From Tsukamurella spumae (GTDB taxonomy: Bacteria; Actinomycetota; Actinomycetes; Mycobacteriales; Mycobacteriaceae), in the NCBI RefSeq assembly GCF_012396015.1, contig NZ_JAAXOQ010000001.1:124001-188000 (forward strand): a stretch of DNA of 64,000 nt, given 5' to 3'. A program made the translations under genes and the position numbers. Each line of letters begins with the position of its first letter. The stretch's first letter is position 1. The notes below the pieces were generated by a model that did not search any database, was not told the origin of the DNA, and saw only the letters and a list, made by a program, of their open reading frames with translations. Below, piece by piece: positions 8,485 to 20,624 of this stretch.

Positions 8485-9950
8485 CGACGCCGGCCGACCT
8501 GCTCGTCGTCGGGGCGGGCGTCGCGGGTCTCACCGCCGCGATCGCAGCGGCCGACGCGGGCCTGACGGTCACGGTGCTGTTCAAGCCGTCCGTGGGCGGC
8601 GCACCGTCGACCTCGACGGCGTACGCCCAGGGCGGGATCGCGGTGGTCGATCCGACCGATCCGCAGGACTCGATCGAGCGGCACGTCGCGGACACCGTCG
8701 CGGCCGGCGGCCCGCTCGTCGACGTCGATGCCGCCCGGTCGATCCTGGCCGACGGCCCGGCCGCGGTGGACCGGCTCATCGCCTGGGGCGCGCAGTTCGA
8801 CCGCCGCCCCGACGGCACGCTCAAGCGCACCCGCGAGGGTGGGCATTGCCTGTCCCGGATCATCCACGCAGGCGGCGACGCCACGGGCGCGGAGGTGCAG
8901 CGCGCGCTGACCGCGGCCGCGAAGACCCGTGCGACGCTGACCGCGCAGGCCGGCCAGGCCTACGCGTTGCTCGCGAACGGCGACCGGATCGTCGGGGTGC
9001 GCACGCCCGACGGCGACGTCCTCGGCCGGACGGTGCTCCTCGCCACGGGCGGTGCGGGGCACCTGTTCTCCAGCACGACCAATCCGCTCGGCGCGACGGG
9101 CGACGGCATCGCGCTCGCGGCCGCCGCCGGCGCGGAGGTCCGCGAGCTCGAGTACGTCCAGTTCCACCCGACGATGCTGTACACACCCGGGGCGCGCGGC
9201 CGGCGGCCGCTGATCTCGGAGGCCGTCCGCGGCGAGGGCGCGCACCTGCAGGACGCGAACGGCGAGTCGGTCATGGCCGGCGTGCACCCGATGGGCGACC
9301 TCGCTCCCCGCGACGTCGTGGCGCGGGCCGTCACCGACGCCATGGAGCGCACCGGCGCGCCCTGCGTGTACCTCGATGCCACGATGATCCCCGATGTCGC
9401 GCAGCGCTTCCCGACGGTGACCGAGGCCGTCCGGGCCGCCGGTCTCGATCCGCAGACGGATCTCATCCCGGTGGTCCCCGGCGCGCATTACCTGTGCGGC
9501 GGCGTGGTCACCGACCTGGACGGCGCCACGACCGTGCCGGGCCTCTACGCCGCCGGCGAGGTAGCGCACACCGGCCTGCACGGCGCGAACCGTCTGGCCT
9601 CCAACAGTCTGCTCGAGGCGCTGGTCATGGGCCTGCGGGTCGCGTCCGCGGCGCAGGTCGCGTCGGCGGTGCCCGACGGCGCCGTGCACCCGATCCCGCC
9701 CTCGCCCGCTCGGGCGGAGCGGACCGCACTGCAGGACGCGATGACGCGCTTGTGCGGGGTGCGGCGCACCGTCGACGGCCTGGAGGAACTCGGCGCGCTG
9801 CTCGCCGACCCGGGGTTCGTCGTCGACGAGCCCGCGGTCACCCCGCGCGACCACGAGGACGGCGTGCTCGCCGCCGTCGCGCGACTGATGGCGGCGCAGG
9901 CGCTCGCGCGCGAGGAGACCACGACCGAGGCACTGGAGGCGACCCGATGA
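8481..9950 (+). CDS. nadB: L-aspartate oxidase
   Basis: FAD enzyme that oxidises L-aspartate to iminoaspartate for NadA. 489 residues, somewhat short compared with the E. coli enzyme (about 540) but usual for actinobacteria. The N-terminal dinucleotide fold is [12 protein letters not shown], followed by [12 protein letters not shown], the [10 protein letters not shown] active-site stretch, and a C-terminal FAD motif [19 protein letters not shown]. It starts at ATG 8481 inside the nadA stop, so it is translationally coupled, and ends overlapping nadC. Confidence 0.96.
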   Translation: MTTPADLLVVGAGVAGLTAAIAAADAGLTVTVLFKPSVGGAPSTSTAYAQGGIAVVDPTDPQDSIERHVADTVAAGGPLVDVDAARSILADGPAAVDRLIAWGAQFDRRPDGTLKRTREGGHCLSRIIHAGGDATGAEVQRALTAAAKTRATLTAQAGQAYALLANGDRIVGVRTPDGDVLGRTVLLATGGAGHLFSSTTNPLGATGDGIALAAAAGAEVRELEYVQFHPTMLYTPGARGRRPLISEAVRGEGAHLQDANGESVMAGVHPMGDLAPRDVVARAVTDAMERTGAPCVYLDATMIPDVAQRFPTVTEAVRAAGLDPQTDLIPVVPGAHYLCGGVVTDLDGATTVPGLYAAGEVAHTGLHGANRLASNSLLEALVMGLRVASAAQVASAVPDGAVHPIPPSPARAERTALQDAMTRLCGVRRTVDGLEELGALLADPGFVVDEPAVTPRDHEDGVLAAVARLMAAQALAREETTTEALEATR

Positions 9951-10810
9951 CGGAACTGACGCTCGAGCCCGACCGCGCGGAGGTGGTGCGACTCATCCGC
10001 ACGGCGCTCGACGAGGACCTCCGGTACGGCCCGGACGTCACCAGCGAGGCCACGGTGCCCGACGGTGCCACCACCCTCGCGAAGGTGATCAGCCGCGAGC
10101 ACGGGGTGCTGGCCGGCGTGCCCGTCGCGGAGTGGGTGCTCGACGAGGTCGTCGGCCCCGGGAACTACCGCGTGCCGGCCAAGATCGCCGATGGCACCGT
10201 CGTCTCCCCGGGCGATGTGGCGATGGCCATCGAGGCGCCGACCCGCGCACTGCTCACCGCGGAGCGCACGATGCTCAACCTGCTGACCCACCTGTCCGGC
10301 ATCGCCACGGCGACCGCGGCGTGGGTCGACGAGGTGGACGGCACCGGGGCGAAGATCCGTGACAGCCGTAAGACGCTGCCCGGACTGCGGGTGCTGCAGA
10401 AGTACGCGGTCCGCGCGGGCGGCGGCGTCAACCACCGGATGGGACTCGGCGATGCCGCGCTGATCAAGGACAACCACGTCGTGGCCGCGGGCTCGGTGAC
10501 GGCCGCGGTTGAGGCCGTGCGCCGTCGTGCACCGGGGGTGCCGCTCGAGGTCGAGGTGGACTCGCTCGAGCAGCTCGACGAGGCCTTCGCGCTCGGCGTC
10601 GATCTCGTTCTGCTGGACAACATGCCGCTGTGGATGACGCAGTCCGCGGTGCAGCGCCGGAACACGACGGCGCCGCGCACCAAGCTCGAGTCGTCGGGTG
10701 GACTGCACCTCGACGTGGCGCGGGACTACGCGCGCACGGGCGTCGACTATCTCGCCGTCGGTGCCCTCACCCACTCGGTGCGGGCCCTCGACCTGGGGCT
10801 GGACATGTAG
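9947..10810 (+). CDS. nadC: Nicotinate-nucleotide pyrophosphorylase (quinolinate phosphoribosyltransferase)
   Basis: Converts quinolinate and PRPP to nicotinate mononucleotide, the last step of the NadABC branch. 287 residues. Typical motifs: LTAERTMLNLLTHLSGIAT, RDSRKTLPGLRVLQKYAV (substrate Arg/Lys), LIKDNH, EVEVDSLEQ and DLVLLDNM. Start ATG 9947 overlaps the nadB stop. Last gene of the NAD operon; a 39-base gap follows before an alcohol dehydrogenase on the same strand. Confidence 0.97.
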   Translation: MTELTLEPDRAEVVRLIRTALDEDLRYGPDVTSEATVPDGATTLAKVISREHGVLAGVPVAEWVLDEVVGPGNYRVPAKIADGTVVSPGDVAMAIEAPTRALLTAERTMLNLLTHLSGIATATAAWVDEVDGTGAKIRDSRKTLPGLRVLQKYAVRAGGGVNHRMGLGDAALIKDNHVVAAGSVTAAVEAVRRRAPGVPLEVEVDSLEQLDEAFALGVDLVLLDNMPLWMTQSAVQRRNTTAPRTKLESSGGLHLDVARDYARTGVDYLAVGALTHSVRALDLGLDM

Positions 10811-10849
10811 CGAGGGGCACGGGGCGGGCGGTGCTTCGGACAGCGCACA

Positions 10850-11899
10850 ATGGAACCCATGATCGTCAACGCATATGGGGCCGTGTCGGCCGCCGAGCCG
10901 CTGCAGCCGATGACCGTGGAGCGACGCGATCCCGGGCCGCACGATGTCCAGATCGCCGTGCGCTACGCGGGGATCTGCCACAGCGACATCCACACCGCGC
11001 GCAGCGAGTGGGGTCCCGCGCGGTACCCCGTCGTGCCGGGGCACGAGATCGCCGGCGAGGTCACCGCGGTCGGTTCCGAGGTCACGAAGTTCGCGGTCGG
11101 CGACCGCGTCGGTGTCGGCTGCTTCGTCGACTCGTGCCGCGAGTGCGCCGCGTGCCTGCGCGGCGAGGAGCAGTACTGCGAGCGCGGCATGGTCGGCACC
11201 TACAACGCCAAGGGCCGGGACGGGCTGCCCACGCAGGGCGGCTATTCGACGGGCATCGTCGTCGACGAGAACTACGTGCTGCGGGTGCCGGAGAGCATCG
11301 ACTACGCGGCCGCCGCGCCCCTGCTCTGCGCCGGGATCACCCTGTTCAGCCCGCTGCGGCACTGGAAGGTCGGGCCGGGCACCAAGGTCGCGATCATCGG
11401 TCTCGGCGGACTCGGGCACATGGGCGTCAAGCTCGCCGCCGCGATGGGCGCGGAGGTCACGGTGCTCAGCCAGTCGCTGAAGAAGATGGAGGACGGGCTC
11501 CGGCTCGGTGCCGCGCACTACTACGCCACGTCCGATCCGGACACCTTCAAGGTGCTGCGCAACCGGTTCGATGTCATCATCAACACCGTGTCGGCCAACC
11601 TCGACATGCACAAGTACTTCGGGATGCTGGCCGTCGACGGCACGCTGGTCGAGGTGGGTCTGCCCGAGCACCCGGTCCCGGTGAACGTCTTCGACCTCAC
11701 CCGCAACCGCCGCAGCTTCGCCGGTTCGATGATCGGCGGCATCGCGCAGACCCAGGAGATGCTCGACTTCTGCGCCGAGCACGGCATCGCCTCCGAGATC
11801 GAGCTGATCTCCGCGGACCGGATCAACGAGGCCTACGAGCGCGTGATCGCCTCCGACGTGCGATACCGCTTCGTGATCGACACCGCGACGCTCGGGTAG
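10850..11899 (+). CDS. Zinc-dependent NAD(P) alcohol dehydrogenase
   Basis: 349-residue medium-chain dehydrogenase of the cinnamyl-alcohol/AdhC (YahK-like) group, reducing aldehydes with NAD(P)H or the reverse. Catalytic-zinc ligands are in GICHSDIH and GHEIAGEV; the structural-zinc Cys set is in [18 protein letters not shown]; the coenzyme fold is [13 protein letters not shown]. Start ATG 10850, with an alternative ATG at 10859 in frame. It may be read through from nadC, but no functional link to NAD synthesis is evident. Physiological substrate unknown. Confidence 0.88.
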   Translation: MEPMIVNAYGAVSAAEPLQPMTVERRDPGPHDVQIAVRYAGICHSDIHTARSEWGPARYPVVPGHEIAGEVTAVGSEVTKFAVGDRVGVGCFVDSCRECAACLRGEEQYCERGMVGTYNAKGRDGLPTQGGYSTGIVVDENYVLRVPESIDYAAAAPLLCAGITLFSPLRHWKVGPGTKVAIIGLGGLGHMGVKLAAAMGAEVTVLSQSLKKMEDGLRLGAAHYYATSDPDTFKVLRNRFDVIINTVSANLDMHKYFGMLAVDGTLVEVGLPEHPVPVNVFDLTRNRRSFAGSMIGGIAQTQEMLDFCAEHGIASEIELISADRINEAYERVIASDVRYRFVIDTATLG

Positions 11900-11944
11900 C
11901 GACCGAGCGCAGGTGGCCGGTTGTGGGGTGTGCGCCGCGCGAGA

Positions 11945-12658
11945 TCAGGCTTGCGGGCGCCACTTCTTCGCGTACTCGTCGACGTACTCCTGACCCGTCA
12001 GCGCCTGGATCTCCTGCATCAACCGGTCCGTCACGGAGCGCTCGAGGGCGTGCCGCTCGTCCGGATCAGACGGGATGTCGTACTCGATCGGTTCGATGGG
12101 CTTGGCGATCTTCACCTGCACGCGCTCGGCGTGCCAGCTGAAGGGGCCGGGCGGGGAGACCTTGTCGGTGCCGATGACCCCGACGGGGATGATCGGCACG
12201 TTCGCCTCGAAGGCGATCCGGACCAGGCCCGTGCGGCCCCGGTAGAGCCGGCCGTCCGGGGAGCGCGTGCCCTCCGGGTACATGCCGACCAATCGGTTCT
12301 CGGCGAGCAGCTTCTTCGCGGTGTTCAGTGCGGCCGTCGCGGCGTCGCCGCCGGTGCGGTCGATCGGCACCTGCCCGGTCTGCGTGTAGAAGAACTTCTG
12401 CAGCTTCCCGGAGATCCCGGGTGCGGTGAAGTAGTCGCTCTTGGCGAGGTAGGAGATGCGACGCGGCACGACCAGCGGCACGAAGAGCCAGTCGGCGATC
12501 GACAGGTGATTGCCGGCCAGCAGAGCCGGACCGTCGACGGGGATGTTCTCGAGCCCTTCGACGACGGGCCGGTTGATCACGCGGATGGTCGGCCCCACCG
12601 AGACGTGCTTGACCAGCCAGTACAACAGTCCTTGGTCGCCGTGGTTGCTCTCAGCCAT
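11945..12658 (-). CDS. 1-acyl-sn-glycerol-3-phosphate acyltransferase (PlsC family)
   Basis: 237-residue membrane-associated acyltransferase of phospholipid or related lipid synthesis. The HX4D catalytic motif is NHLSIAD near residue 50; motif III is YPEGTRSPDGRL; motif IV is VPIIPVGVIG. There is no full transmembrane helix, only hydrophobic patches near the N-terminus. It is divergent from hisD with 121 bases between. A TAAGTT -10 box lies seven bases before the ATG within a 15-bp palindrome, suggesting leaderless transcription under local control. Confidence 0.88.
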   Translation of the reverse strand: MAESNHGDQGLLYWLVKHVSVGPTIRVINRPVVEGLENIPVDGPALLAGNHLSIADWLFVPLVVPRRISYLAKSDYFTAPGISGKLQKFFYTQTGQVPIDRTGGDAATAALNTAKKLLAENRLVGMYPEGTRSPDGRLYRGRTGLVRIAFEANVPIIPVGVIGTDKVSPPGPFSWHAERVQVKIAKPIEPIEYDIPSDPDERHALERSVTDRLMQEIQALTGQEYVDEYAKKWRPQA

Positions 12659-12660
12659 GG

Positions 12661-12675
12661 CCGGTAACTTACCGG
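12661..12675. promoter_or_regulatory. 15-bp palindrome over the plsC-type promoter
   Basis: CCGGTAACTTACCGG, a perfect palindrome around one central base, two bases before the acyltransferase start. It contains the minus-strand -10-like TAAGTT (complement of 12666-12671). Operator is inferred; the regulator is unknown. Confidence 0.4.
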
Positions 12676-12767
12676 ACCGTCAGGTGATGTGCGGACCGGC
12701 CGCACCCGCCGTGACGGGCACGGCGGCGCGCGATGCCCTGGGCGGAAACGCGGTGGCGGCGGACCCA

Positions 12768-12773
12768 TAGAAT
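12768..12773 (+). promoter_or_regulatory. hisD -10 box (leaderless)
   Basis: TAGAAT lies six bases before the hisD ATG at 12780, so transcription should start at or next to the start codon. Between this and the acyltransferase promoter the 121-base gap shows no ribosome binding site. Confidence 0.6.
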
Positions 12774-12779
12774 GGGCTC

Positions 12780-15861
<3,082 letters not shown>

Positions 15862-15874
15862 CGAAACGCTCCCC

Positions 15875-15900
15875 GGGGCCGACGGTGCGCCGCCGGCCCC
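15875..15900. terminator. Bidirectional hairpin between hisB and allB
   Basis: Stem GGGGCCG / CGGCCCC with a 12-base loop, in the 46-base gap between the convergent hisB and allantoinase genes. No clear U-tract, as is common in high-GC actinobacteria. Confidence 0.45.
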
Positions 15901-15907
15901 CGGAACG

Positions 15908-17257
15908 CTAGGCCTCGCCCCGCCGGAGCAGGTTGCCGTGCGGGGTCTCGAAGTCGAACTTCCGACCGCGCACCCACGTGCCGTCGACGACGCCGGCGAG
16001 AGCGCGGCCGTCGTACGGGGAGACGGCGTTCTTGTGGTACAGGTGGTGCACGTCCACGACCTGCGCGGCCTCGGGCTCGAAGATCGCGAAGTCCGCGTCG
16101 AAGCCGAGGGCGATCCGGCCCTTGCGCGTCATCCCGGCCAGCCGGGCGGGGTTCGCGGACATCCATTCGAGCACCTGCTCGAGGCCGATGCCGCGGCGCT
16201 TGGCCTCGGTCCAGATCAACGACAGGCCGAGCTGCAGCGAGGCGACACCGCCCCACGCGACGCCGAAGTCGCCGTTCTCGATGTCCTTGAGGTCGATCGT
16301 CGAGGGGGAGTGGTCGGAGACGATGCAGTCGATCGTGCCGTTCTGCAGTCCGTCCCACAGCAGTTCGCGGTTCGACGCCTCGCGGATCGGCGGGCAGCAC
16401 TTGAACGCCGTCGCGCCGTTCGGGATCTCCTCCGCGAGCAGCGTCAGGTAGTGCGGGCAGGTCTCGACGGTGAGCTTGACGCCGTCGCGCCGCGCGCTCG
16501 CGATCATCGGCAGCGCGTCGGATGACGACAGGTGCAGCACGTGTGCGCGGGCGCCGGTCCAGCGGGCGCGCTCGATGACATCGGCGATCGCCTTGTTCTC
16601 CGCCCCGCGGGGCCGCGAGGCGAGGAAGCCCGCGTACTCGGCTCCGGTGGGCTCGGGGGCGTGTTCGATGGAGCACGCATCCTCCGCGTGCACGATCATC
16701 AGCGAGTCGAAGGTGGCCAGCTCGGCCATGTCCTCCTGCATCTCGTCCACCGTGAGTGCCGGGAACTCGTCGACCCCGGAGTGCAGCAGGAAGCACTTGA
16801 AGCCGAACACGCCGTCGTCGTGCAGGCCGCGCAGCCGATCCTTGTTGCCGGGTACTGCGCCGCCCCAGAAGCCCACGTCGATGTAGGCCTTGGGGCCGGC
16901 GACCTCGCGCTTGAGGCGCAGGGCCTCGCGGTCGACGGTGGGCGGGATCGAGTTGAGCGGCATGTCGACGAGGGTGGTGACGCCGCCCGCGGCGGCGGCC
17001 CTCGTCGCGGACTCGAAGCCCTCCCAGTCGGTGCGGCCGGGCTCGTTGACGTGCACATGGGTGTCGACGAGGCCGGGGATCATCACCTGGTCGTCGGTGA
17101 GCTCGATGATCTCCCGTCCGGCCAGCCCGTTGCCCAGCGGTTCGATCGCGGCCACCCGGCCGTCGCGGATGCCGACCTCGCGGGCGACCGTTCCGGCAGT
17201 GGTGACGATGCGACCGCCGCGGACCACGAGGTCGTACTCGGGGGTGTCCGTGCTCAT
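15908..17257 (-). CDS. allB: Allantoinase
   Basis: Binuclear-metal amidohydrolase that opens the allantoin ring to allantoate. 449 residues. Metal motifs: PGLVDTHVHVNEPGRTDWEG at the N-terminus, FKCFL (the position of the bridging carboxylated lysine), HAED, HLSSSDAL and CIVSDHSPS. This is the allantoinase pattern rather than a hydantoinase or dihydroorotase. ATG 17257 has a strong AAGGAG. It is convergent with hisB and divergent from the NCS1 permease. An inverted repeat TTCCG-N5-CGGAA lies 21 bases upstream. Confidence 0.92.
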   Translation of the reverse strand: MSTDTPEYDLVVRGGRIVTTAGTVAREVGIRDGRVAAIEPLGNGLAGREIIELTDDQVMIPGLVDTHVHVNEPGRTDWEGFESATRAAAAGGVTTLVDMPLNSIPPTVDREALRLKREVAGPKAYIDVGFWGGAVPGNKDRLRGLHDDGVFGFKCFLLHSGVDEFPALTVDEMQEDMAELATFDSLMIVHAEDACSIEHAPEPTGAEYAGFLASRPRGAENKAIADVIERARWTGARAHVLHLSSSDALPMIASARRDGVKLTVETCPHYLTLLAEEIPNGATAFKCCPPIREASNRELLWDGLQNGTIDCIVSDHSPSTIDLKDIENGDFGVAWGGVASLQLGLSLIWTEAKRRGIGLEQVLEWMSANPARLAGMTRKGRIALGFDADFAIFEPEAAQVVDVHHLYHKNAVSPYDGRALAGVVDGTWVRGRKFDFETPHGNLLRRGEA

Positions 17258-17277
17258 GAGCTCTCCTTCGCTCGAAA

Positions 17278-17292
17278 TTCCGAGTCGCGGAA
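17278..17292. promoter_or_regulatory. Purine-regulon box 1 (allB promoter)
   Basis: Perfect inverted repeat TTCCG-AGTCG-CGGAA. Same half-sites and same 5-base spacer as at the other promoters of this cluster; probable IclR-type operator. Confidence 0.65.
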
Positions 17293-17446
17293 TTCCGTCT
17301 CGATCTTGGGCCAACACTAGGTGTGACCTGCGCCACGTGTCAAGATTCTGATTTCCGCCGTGTGAAGATCATATTCCGACATGCGATACACCTCATGACA
17401 GAGGCGCAGGCATAGGTCTTACTTATCGCTACAAGTGGAAGAACAG

Positions 17447-17461
17447 TTCCGTACAACGGAA
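17447..17461. promoter_or_regulatory. Purine-regulon box 2 (NCS1 permease promoter)
   Basis: Perfect inverted repeat TTCCG-TACAA-CGGAA, extended by one flanking G/C pair to GTTCCG...CGGAAC. It lies 40 bases before the permease ATG. The 17258-17501 gap otherwise holds the two divergent promoters only. Confidence 0.7.
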
Positions 17462-17501
17462 CGATGTATGAGTGGTCAGCCAGCAGGAACGAAGGCCCAG
17501 C

Positions 17502-19046
17502 ATGACAGAAGAACTCTCTCCCCACCCCGGTGCGCCCGAGGCGAATCCGATCCGACTCGGAGACGCCCCGGTCGACGATCTCCCGGACGTGGATGCGCTG
17601 AACCGGCTCAGTGACGGCCTCTACAACCGGGACCTGGCCCCCACCAAACGCGCCGGGCGCACCTGGGGCGGCTACAACATCTTCACCCTCTGGGCGAACG
17701 ACGTGCACAGCCTCGGGAACTACGCCTTCGCGATCGGGCTGTTCGCACTCGGCCTCGGGGGGTGGCAGATCCTCCTCGCGCTCGGCCTCGGCGGCGTTTT
17801 CCTCTTCCTCCTGCTGAATCTGTCCGGGTTCATGGGGGAGAAGACGGGCGTGCCGTTCCCGGTCATGAGCAGGATCTCCTTCGGCATCCGCGGCGCGCAG
17901 ATCCCCGCGCTCATCCGCGGGGTGGTCGCCATCGCCTGGTTCGGCATCCAGACCTATCTCGCGTCGGTCGTCCTGCGCATCATGATCGTCGCGGTGATCC
18001 CGAGTGCCGACACGCTCGATCACAACCGCTTCCTGGGCCTGTCCACGCTCGGCTGGATCGCGTTCGTCGTGCTCTGGGCGATCCAGCTGGTGATCGTGAG
18101 CTACGGCATGGAGATGATCCGCAAGTACGAGGCCTTCGCCGGTCCCGTCATCCTCATCACGATGGCCTCGCTGGCGTTCTGGATGTTCGGCAAGGCCGGC
18201 TGGTCGATCGCGTGGACCACGCCCACGTCCAAGACCGGCCTGGACATGTGGCTGCAGATCGTCGGCGGCGCGAGTCTGTGGGTCGCCATCTACGGCACCT
18301 TCGTCCTCAACTTCTGCGACTTCACCCGCAATGCCACGTCCAGGAAGTCCATCGTGCGCGGCAACTTCTTCGGCATCCCGCTCAACATGCTGCTCTTCGG
18401 CGGCATCGTGATCACCCTCGCCGGGGCGCAGTTCACGATCAACGGCCAGGTCATCGAGTCGCCGGCGGACATCGTCAAGACCGTCCCCAACACCGCGCTG
18501 CTGGTCCTCGCCTGCCTGGCACTGCTCGTGCTGACCGTGGCCGTGAACCTGATGGCGAACTTCGTCGCCCCGATCTACGCGCTCAACAACCTGTTCCCGA
18601 AGCACCTGAACTTCCGCAGCGCCGGCCTCATCTCCGGCGTCATCGGGCTGGTCATCCTGCCGTGGAACCTGTACGACTCGCCCGCGGTGATCACCTACTT
18701 CCTCGGCGGCCTCGGTGCCCTGCTCGGCCCGCTGTTCGGCATCGTCATGGCCGACTACTGGTTGATCCGGGCATCCAGGGTCAACGTGCCCGATCTGTAC
18801 TGCGATCTGCCCGACGCGCCGTACTACTACCGCAACGGGGTCAACCCGCGCGCGGTGATCGCCCTGATCCCCACCGCCGGTGCCGCGCTGCTGATGGCCT
18901 TCGTGCCCGCGTTCCACGTCGTGTCGAACTACTCGTGGTTCATCGGAGCCGCGCTCGGCGCGATCGTCTACCTGCTCGTCGCCGACCGCAAGGGCCCGTT
19001 CGTCGACGTTTCCGGCGAGCCGATCGCCGTTCCCAGCAAGCACTAG
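17502..19046 (+). CDS. NCS1-family allantoin/nucleobase:cation symporter
   Basis: 514-residue inner-membrane transporter with about 12 hydrophobic segments between residues 65 and 495. The NCS1 pattern is visible: N-terminal NRDLAPTKRAGRTWGGYNIFTLWANDVHSLGNYAFAIG (shortened here to its features: conserved Trp-Gly and Asn-Asp before helix 1), and VPFPVMSRISFGIRGAQIPAL after helix 2. Family members import allantoin, hydantoins, uracil or purines; context (allantoinase opposite, allantoin racemase-like gene downstream) favours allantoin. Start ATG 17502 is chosen; an upstream in-frame start exists but has no conserved residues. Confidence 0.88.
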   Translation: MTEELSPHPGAPEANPIRLGDAPVDDLPDVDALNRLSDGLYNRDLAPTKRAGRTWGGYNIFTLWANDVHSLGNYAFAIGLFALGLGGWQILLALGLGGVFLFLLLNLSGFMGEKTGVPFPVMSRISFGIRGAQIPALIRGVVAIAWFGIQTYLASVVLRIMIVAVIPSADTLDHNRFLGLSTLGWIAFVVLWAIQLVIVSYGMEMIRKYEAFAGPVILITMASLAFWMFGKAGWSIAWTTPTSKTGLDMWLQIVGGASLWVAIYGTFVLNFCDFTRNATSRKSIVRGNFFGIPLNMLLFGGIVITLAGAQFTINGQVIESPADIVKTVPNTALLVLACLALLVLTVAVNLMANFVAPIYALNNLFPKHLNFRSAGLISGVIGLVILPWNLYDSPAVITYFLGGLGALLGPLFGIVMADYWLIRASRVNVPDLYCDLPDAPYYYRNGVNPRAVIALIPTAGAALLMAFVPAFHVVSNYSWFIGAALGAIVYLLVADRKGPFVDVSGEPIAVPSKH

Positions 19047-19057
19047 GAGAGACCGCC

Positions 19058-19780
19058 GTGCGCATTCTCGTCGCCAACGTCAACACCACCGAGTCCATGA
19101 CCGCGGCCATCGCGGAATCCGCCCGGTCCGTCGCGTCCCCGGGTACCGAGATCATCGGCATCACACCGCGGTTCGGGGCGGATTCCTGCGAGGGGAACTT
19201 CGAGTCCTACCTCGCGGCCATCGCCGTCATGGACGCGATCACCCGGTACGAGGGCCCCTACGACGCCGTCATCCAGGCGGGCTACGGCGAGCACGGGCGC
19301 GAGGGCCTCCAGGAGCTGCTCGAGGTCCCGGTCGTCGACATCACCGAGGCCGCGGCATCGACCGCGATGTACCTGGGCCACAAGTACTCCGTCGTCACCA
19401 CCCTCGATCGCACGGTCCCGCTCATCGAGGACCGGCTCAAGCTGGCCGGCCTCGACGCACGGTGCGCCTCGGTCCGGGCCTCGGGGCTCGGCGTGCTCGA
19501 ACTCGAATCCGAGCCCGAGCGCGCCGTCGAGGCGATCGTCGCCCAGGCCTGTGCCGCGGTCGAGCGCGACCACGCCGAGGTCATCTGCCTGGGCTGCGGA
19601 GGCATGGCCGAGCTCGAGGAGAAGGTCTCGGCCGCAACGGGAGTCCCCATCGTCGACGGTGTCCGCTCGGCCGTCACCATCGCGGAGGGGTTGGTCCGGA
19701 TGGGACTGCGTACCTCCAAGGTCCGGACCTACGCCGCGCCACGACCGAAGGTCGTGACCGGCTGGCCGATCCGGAGCTGA
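19058..19780 (+). CDS. hpxA: Asp/Glu/hydantoin racemase family protein, probable allantoin racemase
   Basis: 240 residues. The two-cysteine racemase fold is complete: the first catalytic Cys in FGADSCEGNFESY (about residue 46) and the second in ICLGCGGMAELEE (about residue 184), with VNTTESMT at the N-terminus. Hydantoin/allantoin racemases convert the (R) form to the (S)-allantoin used by allantoinase. GTG 19058 follows the permease stop by 11 bases with an AGGAGA just upstream, so the two are one operon. Substrate is inferred from context. Confidence 0.8.
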   Translation: MRILVANVNTTESMTAAIAESARSVASPGTEIIGITPRFGADSCEGNFESYLAAIAVMDAITRYEGPYDAVIQAGYGEHGREGLQELLEVPVVDITEAAASTAMYLGHKYSVVTTLDRTVPLIEDRLKLAGLDARCASVRASGLGVLELESEPERAVEAIVAQACAAVERDHAEVICLGCGGMAELEEKVSAATGVPIVDGVRSAVTIAEGLVRMGLRTSKVRTYAAPRPKVVTGWPIRS

Positions 19781-19802
19781 CGCACCGTCGTCGAACGCGC
19801 CG

Positions 19803-20624
19803 TCAGAGGACGATCTGGCGGTTGACGTCCTTGTAGAGGAGATAGCGGAAGTTCGACGGTCCGCCCGCGTAGCAGGCCTGGGGGCAGAAGGCGCGCAGCG
19901 ACATGTAGTCGCCCTCCTGCACCTCCACCCAGTCGCCGTTGAGTCGGTAGACCGCCTTGCCCTCGAGGACGTAGAGGCCGTGCTCCATGACGTGCGTCTC
20001 CGCGAACGGAATGGAGGCTCCGGGCTCGAAGGTCACGATGTTGCAGTGCATGTCGTACGCGAGGTCCTGCGGGTCGAGGATCCGGGTCGTGCGCCACTTG
20101 TTGTCGGTGCCGGGCATCGGGGAGGGCTCGATGTCGCGCTCGTTGCCGACGGCGACCTTCGGCGTGTGGCCGGCGAGCGGCTCGTAGCGCTTGCGGATCC
20201 ACTGGAAGACGGCGGCACCGTCGGCCCGGTTGGCGACGGACCAGCCGGTCCCGGCGGGGATGTACGCGTAGCCGCCGGAGGTGAGCGGGTGCGCGGTGCC
20301 GTCGATGGTCACCTCGAGCTCGCCCTGCGTGAGCAGGAGGAAGCTCTGGACCTCGGGCTGGGGTTCCGGAGCGTCGGAGCCGCCGCCGGGCCCGACCTCG
20401 ACGATGGACTGCGCGAACGTGGTGGAACCACCGGCCACGGGGCGGTTGAGGACCCACGCGCGGGTGTTCGTCCAGCCCGGGAACACCGAGGTCACGATGT
20501 CGCGCATCACGCCGCGGGGGATCACCGTGTACGCCTCGGTCACGATGGCGCGGTCGGTGAGCAGATCGGTCTGCGGCGGGTGTCCGCCCTGCGGCGAGTA
20601 GTAGAAGGGCTCGGGGGCGCTCAT
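19803..20624 (-). CDS. allE: (S)-ureidoglycine aminohydrolase
   Basis: 273-residue bicupin that releases ammonia from (S)-ureidoglycine to give (S)-ureidoglycolate. The C-terminal cupin carries the Mn ligands in FAETHVMEHGLYVLEG (ExHxxxH) and a Gln in CPQACYAGG. The N-terminal cupin lacks metal ligands, as in the family. Its ATG overlaps the stop of the aldolase-like gene (ATGA), so the two are translationally coupled. It converges on the racemase with a 22-base gap. The enzyme producing ureidoglycine (allantoate amidohydrolase) is not in the window. Confidence 0.9.
   Translation of the reverse strand: MSAPEPFYYSPQGGHPPQTDLLTDRAIVTEAYTVIPRGVMRDIVTSVFPGWTNTRAWVLNRPVAGGSTTFAQSIVEVGPGGGSDAPEPQPEVQSFLLLTQGELEVTIDGTAHPLTSGGYAYIPAGTGWSVANRADGAAVFQWIRKRYEPLAGHTPKVAVGNERDIEPSPMPGTDNKWRTTRILDPQDLAYDMHCNIVTFEPGASIPFAETHVMEHGLYVLEGKAVYRLNGDWVEVQEGDYMSLRAFCPQACYAGGPSNFRYLLYKDVNRQIVL

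Noticed and set aside
8145-11782. Long minus-strand frames opposite nadB, nadC and the alcohol dehydrogenase (569 and 745 residues)
   Set aside because: Antisense shadows of well-identified genes; low-complexity Arg/His/Ala/Gly sequence without family motifs.
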